Below, piece by piece: positions 9,359 to 18,700 of a stretch of 64,000 nt of DNA. This stretch comes from Planctomycetaceae bacterium. GTDB taxonomy: Bacteria > Planctomycetota > Planctomycetia > Planctomycetales > Planctomycetaceae. The notes below the pieces were generated by a model, which made no database searches, had not been told where the DNA came from, and saw nothing but the letters and a program-made list of their open reading frames with translations. The position numbers were made by a program, and so were the translations under genes. Position 1 is the stretch's first letter, and every line of letters starts with the position of its first letter. The stretch covers positions 1 to 64,000 of the forward strand of contig WFTL01000130.1 in the NCBI GenBank assembly GCA_015485495.1, given 5' to 3'.

Positions 9359-10264
9359 ATGCACGCTGCCGTCGACCGATTCCTGAATGCTCTGCGAATC
9401 GAACGCAACGCGTCTCCGCTGACCATCAAATCGTACGCCGATGATCTGGCCCACCTGCAGGAATTCCTGGAACAGCACCGGGGAACCATTCCGGATGTCC
9501 GGGAGATCGACGTCAGCCTGCTGCGCCGATATGCTGCCTGGCTGCATGAATGCGGCTACGCCCGCAGCACGATTGCCAGACGACTGGCCTGTCTGCGCAG
9601 TTTTTTTCGTTTCTGCCAGCGGGAAGGCCTGTGCGACTCCAATCCCGCCCGTCCTCTGCGGACACCCCGGGCCGGACGCACGCTGCCCCATTTTCTGACC
9701 ACCGACGAAGTGGGACGCCTGCTTCTGGCTCCGCCGGCCACCACACCGGCCGGACTGCGGGACCGCGCCATTCTGGAAACCATGTATTCCGCCGGCCTGC
9801 GCGTCGCCGAAGTGGTCGCCCTGAATGTCGATCACTGGGACCGGGCCGCCGGAATCCTGCGTGTTCATGGAAAGGGACGGCGGGAACGGATCGCACCGGT
9901 CGGCAGCTATGCCACACAGGCTCTGAACCGCTGGATGGAAGTCCGTCAGCCGGATCCGAAGGCCCCGCCCGAACAGACGGCCGCCCTGTTCCTCAATCGC
10001 TTCGGACGGCGGCTGTCGACACGCAGCATCGGCCGCATGCTCGAAAAACACATCCGCACGGCCGGCCTGTCCGCTCGAACGTCTCCTCACACCCTGCGAC
10101 ACAGCTTCGCCACGCACCTCCTGGACGGCGGGGCCGATCTGCGAAGCGTCCAGGAACTGCTGGGGCACCAGAGTCTGACAACCACTCAGATCTACACCCA
10201 CATCAGCACCAGGCGGCTTCGAGAAACCTACGAACAGGCTCACCCCCACGCGCAGGCCGGCTGA
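9359..10264 (+). CDS. xerC: Tyrosine recombinase XerC
   Basis: 301 residues, the normal XerC/XerD length. The enzyme resolves chromosome dimers at dif sites together with XerD. A SAM-like N-terminal domain (about 1-90) precedes the catalytic domain. The catalytic set is intact: Arg148 (AGLRVAE), Lys172 (HGKGRRE), His244 and Arg247 ([10 protein letters not shown]), His270 (LLGHQS) and Tyr279 (IYTHIS). Nothing phage-like or transfer-related surrounds it and no att repeats were seen, so it is a housekeeping recombinase rather than an integrase. Assignment to XerC rather than XerD rests on overall resemblance only. Confidence 0.9.
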   Translation: MHAAVDRFLNALRIERNASPLTIKSYADDLAHLQEFLEQHRGTIPDVREIDVSLLRRYAAWLHECGYARSTIARRLACLRSFFRFCQREGLCDSNPARPLRTPRAGRTLPHFLTTDEVGRLLLAPPATTPAGLRDRAILETMYSAGLRVAEVVALNVDHWDRAAGILRVHGKGRRERIAPVGSYATQALNRWMEVRQPDPKAPPEQTAALFLNRFGRRLSTRSIGRMLEKHIRTAGLSARTSPHTLRHSFATHLLDGGADLRSVQELLGHQSLTTTQIYTHISTRRLRETYEQAHPHAQAG

Positions 10265-10900
10265 ACGATCGGCCGCCGCTGTCGTTTCTCAACAGCCCCA
10301 CCTCGCCAGGAATGTCTTCCGCCGGCCCGCCGAGGCGTTCTTTCTGCTCGGCGCTCTCCCGCACGCCCGGCGGTGAGGGCCACTCAGCGTCCCCGTTCCC
10401 CGGCACACGCGCCGAACCGATCCTGACGCCCGCCCGTTCCAGGCCGGCACCATGCAGAAAACGGTCCGCGCCGTACGGATACCGCTCGTTCCTGCTGCCG
10501 GCCCAGACATCACCGCAGAGCCGTCTTCCGAGAATGTGGCACCAGGACGCCTGTTCCAAATGCCTCCCTGTCTCCAGGGGCTCTCCGCTTCCCGCGCCCC
10601 CGTGTTCCTTCCCGTCCGCACTGGCCCGATCGCCCTGCCTGGAGATCCGCGCCGGCTGTCTGCCGGCGGCCCCTGATGCCGATCGACGCCGACTTGAACG
10701 TTTCTTTTGCGCCACACCCATTTTGTCAGAACGACAATGATGAGTCAGGCGGACCGGGCTCCCGTTGAAGAATCTTCCACGCCCAGTTTCACGAACCGGC
10801 AAACTCTGCCCCACACTCACGGTCGCATAGTCATCGTAACACAATTGTAGCAAATGACTTGCACTTACAAACCAGATTTTCTCCAGGCTGTCGTCCAGTT
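10265..10900. other. Intergenic spacer between xerC and the csrA leader
   Basis: About 640 bp without a credible gene. The sequence becomes markedly AT-richer from about 10820 (GTCATCGTAACACAATTGTA), as expected for a promoter region ahead of csrA. Frames on both strands here look like shadows, with Arg/Pro/Ser-rich composition and no motifs. Confidence 0.5.
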
Positions 10901-10916
10901 TGGCACACCGATCGCA
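10901..10916 (+). promoter_or_regulatory. Possible sigma-54 type promoter upstream of csrA
   Basis: TGGCAC-ACCGA-TCGCA has the invariant GG (10902-10903) and GC (10914-10915) separated by exactly 10 nt. The -24 half is a perfect TGGCAC; the -12 half has one mismatch to TTGCA. It would start transcription near 10927, about 70 nt before the csrA ATG. Motifs this good are expected about twice by chance in a window of this size, so support is limited. Confidence 0.3.
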
Positions 10917-10923
10917 ACACGAA

Positions 10924-10956
10924 GTCATCATGACGACATGTCAACATGGGGACATG
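10924..10956 (+). promoter_or_regulatory. Palindrome-rich csrA leader
   Basis: Three adjacent dyads lie just upstream of csrA: GTCAT-C-ATGAC (10924-10934), the perfect 8-bp palindrome GACATGTC (10935-10942), and CATG-GGGA-CATG (10945-10956). The last would present GGA in a tetraloop, which is how CsrA/RsmA binding sites are displayed. The SD region also contains overlapping GGA (AGGAGGA, 10984-10990). Together they suggest CsrA autoregulation or an operator. Confidence 0.4.
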
Positions 10957-10998
10957 AAGTCACAACGACAATCATTCATTTTCAGGAGGAACCGAACC

Positions 10999-11232
10999 AT
11001 GTTGGTACTGACCAGAAAACCGGCAGAAACCATCCGCATCGGCAGGGACATTGTTGTCAAAGTGATCAAGACGGGAAGCGGGTCTGTGAAGATCGGCATC
11101 GATGCTCCTCAGTCCGTGCGGGTGCTGCGTGGAGAGAAGTGTGAGACGGACCCTGAAGCGGTTGTGCCGGCCGCTTCGGCGACGGCAACGTGGAGCGGTC
11201 CGCTGTCGGACCAGTTTCCTCACGTGGCCTGA
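10999..11232 (+). CDS. csrA: Carbon storage regulator CsrA
   Basis: 77 residues. CsrA is a dimeric RNA-binding protein that controls translation by covering GGA motifs near ribosome binding sites. The N-terminus MLVLTRKPAETIRIG and the VKIGIDAPQSVRVLRGEK segment are diagnostic. The C-terminal extension after about residue 50 is longer than in E. coli CsrA (61 aa) and low in complexity. A strong SD (AGGAGGA) precedes the ATG. The S41 protease gene starts 71 bp downstream with no terminator between, suggesting an operon ending at 13440. No flagellar gene or FliW homologue is nearby. Confidence 0.95.
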   Translation: MLVLTRKPAETIRIGRDIVVKVIKTGSGSVKIGIDAPQSVRVLRGEKCETDPEAVVPAASATATWSGPLSDQFPHVA

Positions 11233-11303
11233 ACAGAGGAAGGACGGGATTTTCCCTTCAGGCAGTGTTTTGTCAGGAGGCTCTCTTCAGGAGGAGAATC
11301 AGC

Positions 11304-13379
11304 ATGAGGACTCACAATTATCATCACGGGAATCGGATGTTGCTGCTGGCGGTCATGGGCAGCCTGTTTCTCGGGTGTTCGCTGTCAGCGACCGCTCAGA
11401 ATTCGGAACCCGGCCGCCGGGGTTTCCACTGGTCCGGGTTGTTTTCACCGCGGGGCAGCCAGGAAGAATTCCATCTTTCCGATCGGGACGACCGGCATTC
11501 CGTTCAGCCGCTGGGCCGTTCGCCCAGACGACCGGACTGGCATTCAAAGCAGGCGGGCGCAGTCTGTCCATACGAACGCCGTCGATCTGAAAGGGGCGGA
11601 TCGTTCCTGTCCGACTGGCGGCGCGGGCGTTTTCAGGAAACGTCCTGGGAGCAGACTCCGAATCGTTTCCGGGGGCTGCGCGATCCGTTTCGGGATCCCG
11701 GCGGGAGTGCGCTGGACGATTACCTGACCCGGCATGGTTACCGGCCGGATCGGGACACGGAATCGGCCTTTCCGCTTCTGCCCCGAAACAACAGCCGATC
11801 CGACATTCTTCCGGATCTTCGGAACGTTCCGGGCGGATCACAGCGGAACGGAATCCCGAATGGCGATTACGATCCCCTGACGCCGCCTCTGCCCCGGCGC
11901 GAAGGAAGTGACGACGCGGCGACTCTGGCAGAATGGATCACGGCGCGCTATCGGAATCCGGTTCATGTCCGAACGGTCCGTTCTCTGTCAGCCGATCAGG
12001 GGCTGCAGTTGTATCGGGAAGTGTCGCTGAAAACCGATGCCCGTCATCTGGAGCCCAGTTCGTATGACCTGCGGGTGCGTCGCGGTCTTCGCAATCTCGG
12101 TCTGCTGCTGGAGAATCGGGCCGCGGCGAGCGCTCTGGGCCTGTCCACGGATTCGTTCCGCACGGACGGATTCCGCGACGTACTGGCCCGGATCTGGGAT
12201 TCCATGAACGTCCGCAGCCGTCAGGATGCCGAACGGGTCGTGCAGACCGTGATGCGGCATGCCGAACGGGTGCCTGGCCTGACTCCGGGCGCCGTGGCCT
12301 TCGAATTCGCCAATGCCACGGTGGACACTCTGGACCGTTTTTCCGCTCTGGAACCGGAAGAACCGCAGGCATCTCCCAGTGCGGCTCTGGAAAGCGAGAT
12401 GGTGGGCGTGGGGGTGGAAATCCGCGAACACGAAGACGGTCTGTCCGTCGTGCGTGTTCTGCGGGGCAGTCCGGCCGCCCAGGCGGGACTGAAATCCGGA
12501 GACATCATCACGGCCATCAACCGCCGGTCGATTGCCGGAATGTCCATGGCCCAGTCGGTCGACCTGATGAAAGGCCCGTCCGGCACGACGGTTCGGTTCG
12601 ACTTCCGTCGCGGATCCGACCGGACCGGAACGGTGCAGGTCACCCGGCGACGGTTTCGCGTGTGGAGCGTCAACGACGTTCGTCTGATGCCCGGCACCCA
12701 GGTGGGTTATCTGAGCCTGAGCCAGTTTGCTCAGTCGTCCACGGAAGAAGTGGATCAGGCTTTGCGGCAGCTTTACCGCCGCGGCATGAAGTCTCTGGTG
12801 CTGGATCTGCGGGGAAATCCGGGAGGTCTGCTGACGACCTGCGTTCGCATCACCGATCGGTTTCTGCCCTGTGGAACGATCGTGTCCACGAAAGGCCGGC
12901 TGAGTTCCGACAACATGCGGGAAACGGCCACGTACGACCGCACATGGGATGTTCCTCTGGTGGTTCTGATCGACGGCGACAGTGCCAGCGCCAGTGAAAT
13001 TCTGGCAGCGGCCATTCAGGACAATCGTCGGGGTATCGTCGTCGGACAGAAATCGTACGGCAAAGGAACCGTGCAGACGCATTTCCCTTTGCAGACGATT
13101 CACGGCAACCTGAGGCTGACCACGGCCCGTTTTTATTCTCCCGACGGACGGGCGATGTCCGGCCGCGGTGTGACTCCCGACGTCCCCGTTGCCGATGACG
13201 ATGGTCCGGCTGACGGAGACCGGGTTCTGGAAACAGCGGTTCGGATCGCTCAGAGCCGCGAGCTGAAGGACATGGCCGTCGCGGCCGGACGCTGCCGAAT
13301 CCGGCGGGATCCGGGTCGGCACCGTTCCTTCCACGGTGCTCTGTTCGACGCGATTCCGCAGCAGACTGTCCGCCGGTGA
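11304..13379 (+). CDS. Carboxyl-terminal processing protease (S41 family) with PDZ domain
   Basis: 691 residues. An N-terminal signal peptide (hydrophobic stretch about 12-28, LLLAVMGSLFLGCSLSATAQ) directs it to the envelope; a Cys in the stretch also allows a lipoprotein reading. A long Arg/Asp-rich region precedes the PDZ domain (about 367-440, with GVGVEI and GSPAAQAGLKSGDII). The S41 domain follows (about 455-625), with GYLSLSQF, the LDLRGNPGG motif, the nucleophile Ser560 in GDSASASEI and the general base Lys587 in SYGKGTVQ. So it is predicted active. The start at 11304 has a strong SD (AGGAGGAG). The N-terminal ~360 residues are longer than in typical CtpA and have no recognised domain. 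Confidence 0.9.
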   Translation: MRTHNYHHGNRMLLLAVMGSLFLGCSLSATAQNSEPGRRGFHWSGLFSPRGSQEEFHLSDRDDRHSVQPLGRSPRRPDWHSKQAGAVCPYERRRSERGGSFLSDWRRGRFQETSWEQTPNRFRGLRDPFRDPGGSALDDYLTRHGYRPDRDTESAFPLLPRNNSRSDILPDLRNVPGGSQRNGIPNGDYDPLTPPLPRREGSDDAATLAEWITARYRNPVHVRTVRSLSADQGLQLYREVSLKTDARHLEPSSYDLRVRRGLRNLGLLLENRAAASALGLSTDSFRTDGFRDVLARIWDSMNVRSRQDAERVVQTVMRHAERVPGLTPGAVAFEFANATVDTLDRFSALEPEEPQASPSAALESEMVGVGVEIREHEDGLSVVRVLRGSPAAQAGLKSGDIITAINRRSIAGMSMAQSVDLMKGPSGTTVRFDFRRGSDRTGTVQVTRRRFRVWSVNDVRLMPGTQVGYLSLSQFAQSSTEEVDQALRQLYRRGMKSLVLDLRGNPGGLLTTCVRITDRFLPCGTIVSTKGRLSSDNMRETATYDRTWDVPLVVLIDGDSASASEILAAAIQDNRRGIVVGQKSYGKGTVQTHFPLQTIHGNLRLTTARFYSPDGRAMSGRGVTPDVPVADDDGPADGDRVLETAVRIAQSRELKDMAVAAGRCRIRRDPGRHRSFHGALFDAIPQQTVRR

Positions 13380-13407
13380 CACCGGCTGCCTGACGAGCGG
13401 AACGGGA

Positions 13408-13440
13408 CGGAACCACGATGGTTCCGATCGTTCTTTTTTC
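13408..13440 (+). terminator. Intrinsic terminator of the csrA-ctp operon
   Basis: An 8-bp stem CGGAACCA/TGGTTCCG with a 3-nt loop (13408-13426) is followed by ATCGTTCTTTTTTC. It lies 29 bp after the protease stop codon. It is the clearest intrinsic terminator in the window. Confidence 0.85.
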
Positions 13441-13534
13441 TGTCGACGGATTCCCCGTCCACCGTCTTTGGCCATGTTCCTTTGTTCAGAACATGCAACG
13501 ACCCTCTCGGTGATCGGGGTCCTGCCGGAAAATC

Positions 13535-13574
13535 GGAAACCGGCCGACCTGCACTGTTCGGCCCGCCGGTTTCC
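13535..13574. terminator. Likely terminator between convergent genes
   Basis: A 10-bp stem GGAAACCGGC (13535-13544)/GCCGGTTTCC (13565-13574) is followed on the plus strand by TGTTTTC and on the minus strand by GATTTTCC. It can serve the minus-strand DUF1080 gene, whose stop is at 13629, and act as a backstop for the plus-strand operon. Confidence 0.6.
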
Positions 13575-13628
13575 TGTTTTCACTGCGGGTGCGACCGGAC
13601 CGACTTCCTGCCGTCCGGATGTGAACGG

Positions 13629-14282
13629 TCACAGCGGCCGAATGAACACGTTGCGGTACCACACTTCGCTGTGGTGATCGGTGAGCATGATGCGACCGGT
13701 ACGGTTGCAGCCGAATCCGCGTCGGTCCCGAAACTTGCTCTGCTGAATATGCTGCCGCCAGCGACGGCTGCCGGCTCGTTCATCCACAGTCAGCTGTCCG
13801 TTGATCCAGTGCTTCAGCCGCTGCCCGCGAACGACGATACGGCCGACATTGAATTCCCCGGCCGGACGAACACGGACCGGCTGCGTGCGGGGCGCGAACA
13901 CGTCATAAAGCGATGCGGTTTTGTTTTTTTCCGACAGATCGGGAAAAGCCGCGTCATCGAGAATCTGAAACTCGCAGCCCAGCAGACTGTCGCCGTACCG
14001 GCGAACGCGGTATTTGATTCCGCTGTTTCCGCCTTCAGAAATGCGGAATTCGAACCACAGCTCGAAATCCGTGTAGCAGCAGCGCGTCACGATGTGACCG
14101 CCCCGGCCCTGCAGGTGCAGCGTCCCGTCGTCATCGAACGCCCAGCCTTCCCGAACCGGCCGGCCGGATTCTGTCATCCAGTGGTGCAGCGAGCGGCCGG
14201 GAAGAAGATTCGTGAAGGAATGCTGCGCCGACACCCGGCCGGTCAGCAGCAGCAGGACGCAGAACAGCAACGGACGCATCAT
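13629..14282 (-). CDS. Exported DUF1080 (3-keto-disaccharide hydrolase-like) protein
   Basis: 217 residues. The start at 14282 (MMRPLLFCVLLLLTGRVSAQ) gives a clean signal peptide with an AxA-type cleavage site and has GGAG about 8 nt upstream. The frame extends further upstream but that part has no similarity. The mature part fits the DUF1080 jelly-roll fold: LLPGRSLHHW, GGHIVTRCCYTDFELWFEFRIS, NSGIKYRVR and a C-terminal VWYRNVFIRPL strand. Many family members are planctomycete proteins thought to act on carbohydrates. At 217 residues it is close to a single domain. It is monocistronic. Confidence 0.85.
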   Translation of the reverse strand: MMRPLLFCVLLLLTGRVSAQHSFTNLLPGRSLHHWMTESGRPVREGWAFDDDGTLHLQGRGGHIVTRCCYTDFELWFEFRISEGGNSGIKYRVRRYGDSLLGCEFQILDDAAFPDLSEKNKTASLYDVFAPRTQPVRVRPAGEFNVGRIVVRGQRLKHWINGQLTVDERAGSRRWRQHIQQSKFRDRRGFGCNRTGRIMLTDHHSEVWYRNVFIRPL

Positions 14283-14619
14283 CGCGTCTCCATGAAACAC
14301 CATGCCATCGAAAACACACACGGAACCGGCCGCGACGATAACAGGAACGGCAGGCCGCTGTCCCCTCAGAAACCGCATCGGCACAGAAAAACAGGATGTT
14401 TTGGCAGTCTGGGAAGCGGTGTTCCCGGTCGAAACGGCGGCGGACCGTTCTTCGGAACGATCTGGCCACGCTGTCCGGTTTTCACTACCGTTCGTGTTCT
14501 GCAGTCGGCCGTGCGGCTGTGGCCTTCGACGGGAACATCGGACGAATCATGCGAACGAACCGGTTCGCTGAAACCGGGACGGATGTCCCGGCAGGGATCT
14601 GTTGCAGGGAGGCAACTGA
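14283..14619. other. Divergent intergenic region
   Basis: 337 bp between the minus-strand DUF1080 gene and the plus-strand SbcD-like gene. It should contain both promoters. Nothing else was recognised. Confidence 0.5.
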
Positions 14620-15669
14620 GTGGGATCCATCTGTTTTCTGCACACTGATTACTGGCGACTGGCCGAGCCGATTGCCGGGCTGACCGGCGCGCCGGGCTGG
14701 CTTCGCCGGCTGGTCCGGGACGCCGGTCGGACGGCCGTTCTGAAAACCTTCGAACTGGCATCCGCTCACCAGGTGGATTTCCTGTTTCTGGCCGGAGCCG
14801 CCACGAATGAGCCGGCTCATCAGGACTGCGTGGCCGCGTGGCTGTCCGGGCCACTGAACGCTTTGAAAAGCCGTGGCATACGTGTGGTGATGGCCGCATC
14901 GGGCAACGCGGCACTGGACCGTCTGGCCGACGTGGTTCTGCATCCGAATCACTGGCTGGCCGTCGACTGCCGACCGTCGCTGCGACTGACTCCCGTGCCG
15001 ATCGGCGAAACCTCGACGTGCGAACTGGCTCTTGTTCCGTTCACGTCGGGCTTTTTGCCCGCGGCATCGCATCGGTACCGGTATCGGGTGTCGCAGCATC
15101 ATACCGTCGAGACCGATGTCCGTGGGCACCGCTGGGTGTCAGCGGGCGTCACGCAGACGCTGCATCCCGGAGAAACACAGACCGGCGGATGTCTGATCGT
15201 CCGAACTTCGTCGACCGGCGGGTGCGATGCGGAACCGGTCGTGGATTTCCACCGCACCGGTGTGCTTCGCTTCGAACGCCGAGGCATTCGGATCCCGGCC
15301 GCTGCCGGCCTGGCGGCGTCGTCCATCTGTGACGCCGTGACGGAAGCATCCCGCACTCTGACTGCAGAAGGCGAAACGGCGATCGTCGCCTGGGATGTGG
15401 AACTGACCGGCGGAGAAGAATGCGGTGTGCCGATCGAAGCGGAGGCTCTGCAGGAGACACAGCTTCTGGAGGCGGTTCGTTCTGCTCTGCAGAACGGGCA
15501 TCTGGGAACCTGGCCGCGCCGCATCGACGTACGGCTTCCTGAGGATCCGGCAATTCCGGAACAGGAAGACACCTGCATCCGAACATTTGGAGGTGTTCTG
15601 CGCGACCGAAACACAACCGACCGCGAGCCGCTGATCATCGGTCTGCGGCTGCTCCGCCGGACGGCCTGA
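14620..15669 (+). CDS. SbcD/YhaO-like protein with degenerate metallophosphoesterase motifs
   Basis: 349 residues, GTG start with GGGAGG about 10 nt upstream. The N-terminus follows the SbcD/Mre11 nuclease fold (CFLHTDYWRLAEP, then FLFLAGAATNEP, then VMAASGNAALD). Every metal-binding motif is altered: the D-x-H of HTADWHLG reads Y-x-R, GDxFD reads GAATN, and GNHD reads GNAA. It should therefore be a non-catalytic homologue. The gene is followed after 60 bp by an SbcC/YhaN-like ATPase, the usual partner order, so a complex is likely. The C-terminal ~200 residues carry no motif I recognise. An unrelated protein with chance N-terminal resemblance cannot be excluded, but the partner gene argues against it. 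Confidence 0.65.
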   Translation: MGSICFLHTDYWRLAEPIAGLTGAPGWLRRLVRDAGRTAVLKTFELASAHQVDFLFLAGAATNEPAHQDCVAAWLSGPLNALKSRGIRVVMAASGNAALDRLADVVLHPNHWLAVDCRPSLRLTPVPIGETSTCELALVPFTSGFLPAASHRYRYRVSQHHTVETDVRGHRWVSAGVTQTLHPGETQTGGCLIVRTSSTGGCDAEPVVDFHRTGVLRFERRGIRIPAAAGLAASSICDAVTEASRTLTAEGETAIVAWDVELTGGEECGVPIEAEALQETQLLEAVRSALQNGHLGTWPRRIDVRLPEDPAIPEQEDTCIRTFGGVLRDRNTTDREPLIIGLRLLRRTA

Positions 15670-15729
15670 CGCCGGACAGCGGGGATTCTTCGGAGTCAGC
15701 CGGCTCCGTCATTTTGAAAGGACAAAACA

Positions 15730-18700
15730 GTGCGACTGACGAATCTGACGGTGGATCAGGCGGGCATTCTGAAGAACGTTCGGCTGCAGAATCTGAGTGA
15801 TCTGAACGTGATTCTGGGCGGCAACGGATCGGGAAAATCGACTTTGGCGCGGTTCATTTTCGATCTGCTTCTGGCCAGAAACGGTCTGTCTGCCGACTGT
15901 TCGGGACAGCCGGCGACCGGTCGCATCGAACTGTCGCACGACGGATCCGCCTGGGTTCTGGACACGGAACCGTCCGGAACAGCCGCATCGATTCAGGTCC
16001 GGTGCGACGGTCGTCCGACCGACTGCCATGTCTGGCGCGGGCGGCGATCGAGCTGGATGACCGACCAGGTTCTTCAGGACGTCTTTTTTCCTCGTTACGA
16101 AAACGCCGATCGGTTCGACCATCTGACGAAACTGTGTCTGCAGACAGAACGCCCCCGGACCGATGATGCCGACCGGCGCCGTGCCGAAGCGGCGGCCGAG
16201 CGGGCCTTTCAGGAACGAACGACTGTGGAGCAGCAGATGGAAGCGCTTCGCAGGCGGCGCTGTCGTCTGGAAGCTCAGCAACAGGCGCTGATAGAACACA
16301 CGGGACCATCGCCGGCCAGGATTCATCAGATCCAGGCCCAGATCGAAACGGTGCGTCAGCGGCAGTCGGAAGTTCGTCGGCACATCATTCGGCTGACGGA
16401 AGAGACGCATTCGCTGCAGGAAACGCTTCGGACTTTGTCCGCCCGTCGGGCTGTGAAACTGGATCGGCGCCGCCTGCAGCAGGAACTGGCTGAACTTCAG
16501 AGCCGACGGGATCAGTGGACGCGGATTCAGGTGATGGTCGAACACCTGACGGACCCGATGACATCGACCGACCTGCCGGCTCCGGAACGATCCGGACGTG
16601 CAGTACGGGCGGTGATCGAACGGCTCGAAAACGTTCTGGCCGGACGGACGGAAGAGGCCGCCGGCCTGTCGGAGCACGGCATCGATCAGGAAGTCGCCGT
16701 TTTGTGCCGCTTCGCCCAGGAACAGAACGACTCCGTTCAGGCCTGGCAGCAGACCTGCGAACAGCAGTGCGGCCGCCAGGCCCTCAACGGCATCGTCCAT
16801 GCCCGCATGCTTCTGGATGCCCGCATCCGGGCTGTCCAGGAGGAACTTCAGCGGGCGGACAACCTGCTGGACCGTTCTTTGCACGAGAATCCGGCCTGCC
16901 GTGCGGTGTGGCATCAGTCGTATCGTGCCGAGCAGAACATGGCCGAGACGGCCGCGGAATCGCTGCGGCAGCGGCTGGCGGACACCCGGGCGCAGCTTAC
17001 AGCGCGGCAGACCGAACAGACCACTCTGCAGAAACAGCAGCGTCATCTGACTGCCCGTCTGGAAGACCTTCGCAGGAAGCTGCAGGCCGTTCCCTCACTG
17101 GAACAGATCGATGAATTTCAGGCGCAACTGGCGGAAATCGATGCGGAGCTGGAACGGCTGGCGGAACGTCGTCGTGTGCTGACGACCACGGAAGAAGGGC
17201 TGCGTGAGACGGCTGTCCGTCTGCAGGAACAACCGCATCCGGAAAACCCGGTGCTGGAAATCGCATCGCGCTGGCTGCAACAGATCACTCAGGGAGAGTG
17301 CCTCCGGGTCGCTGCCTGCCGTGACGCCCGCCAGCTTGTTGTGGACACATCCGTGGCCGACACTCCCCTGCAGATCTGTCAGCTCAGCCGCGGCACACAG
17401 CATCAGCTGGGACTGGTTCTGCGTCTGGCCCTGGCCTGTGTGCATGCCGAACACGGGCGTTTTCCGATGGTCATCGATGATGTCTTTCTGACATCGGACG
17501 ATGAACGCGGCCAGGCGACGGCCGACCTGTTGCGCGATGTGGCCGCAGGCGGTCAGCAGATTCTGCTGCTGACCTGTCAGAACGACGTGTGCGATCTGCT
17601 GGCATCCCGTGGAGCAGGTCGCTATGTGCTCCAGGAAGCGCGGTCTGCTGCACCGATAAAGCCTGTCCGGCAGGCCGCTGCACCGCAGGTCGAAGTGCCC
17701 CTGACGATCAGGACATTCGATGTACAGCCCGATCCGGAGGCCGAAGAGACGGCAGAAACTTCTGCGGAGACCGTCGAGTCCGGAACAGGAACGGACGATC
17801 CGCCCTGGCTGTACTACGTGGAAGCGGACGCACCGGTCACGGAACTGTCCGGGCTGGCGCTGAGCGAACAGCGGGGGCTGGCTGCCGGCCGAATCGTCAC
17901 CGTAGACGATCTGCTGACATGCGTCGTATCGGAAACGCGTGAACGCATTCAGCAGGCCGGATTTTTCATCACGGATGAGCGGCTGACCGCTCTGAGGCAC
18001 CAGGCAGAACTGCTCGTCCGGATCCCGATGCTGCGACCACGTGATGCGGAACTTCTGGTGGTCAGCGGCATCCAGACGGTTCGTCAACTGGCCCACCTGC
18101 GTCCGGAAGCCGTCTATGAGCTGGTGACGCGGTTCCAGAATTCCGATTCCGGCCAGCGGTATCGGCGCCAGGGAATGGCGATCGATCGCCAGCAGGCGAT
18201 CAACTGGACACGCTGGGCCCTGCATGCCCGCAGTCTGCCCCAGGCCCGCGATGCGGTTTTGGGAAGGGCGTCCCGGCATGATCGGGATCACCGTCTGCTT
18301 TCCGCATCGCGCCGTCCGCGAGCCGGCTCCCGTGCAGCGACCCGTCGCCACGCACGCCCTCAGAAGACCTCCGCCGAACAGCAGCGGCTCCGCATGCGCC
18401 GCCGGCGCACCAGCCGCAGACACGCGGCGGCCGGGGCTTCTGCGGAACCGTCGCGTTCCGACGGCGACCTGAAGTTCTACCTGCAGCGCTCCAGTCCGGT
18501 CGAAAAGGCCCCGTCCATCGGACCTCGGACGGCGGAACGGCTGCGTCAGGTGGGAGTGGACACGGTGGATGATCTGCTGAACTGCGATGCCCACACGGTG
18601 GCCACGCTTCTGGACGATCGTCGGATTCGCCCGGCCGATGTCGAGCAGTGGAAGCGGCAGGCGGCGCTGGTGTGCACGGTGCCGAAGCTGCGCGGCCACG

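Noticed and set aside
9359-10264. Integrase of a genomic island
   Set aside because: The recombinase has the length and motifs of housekeeping XerC, is not beside a tRNA, and no att repeats or mobile genes surround it.
10203-10931. Minus-strand open frame of 242 codons between xerC and csrA
   Set aside because: It overlaps the xerC 3' end, and lacks an SD and any recognisable motif.
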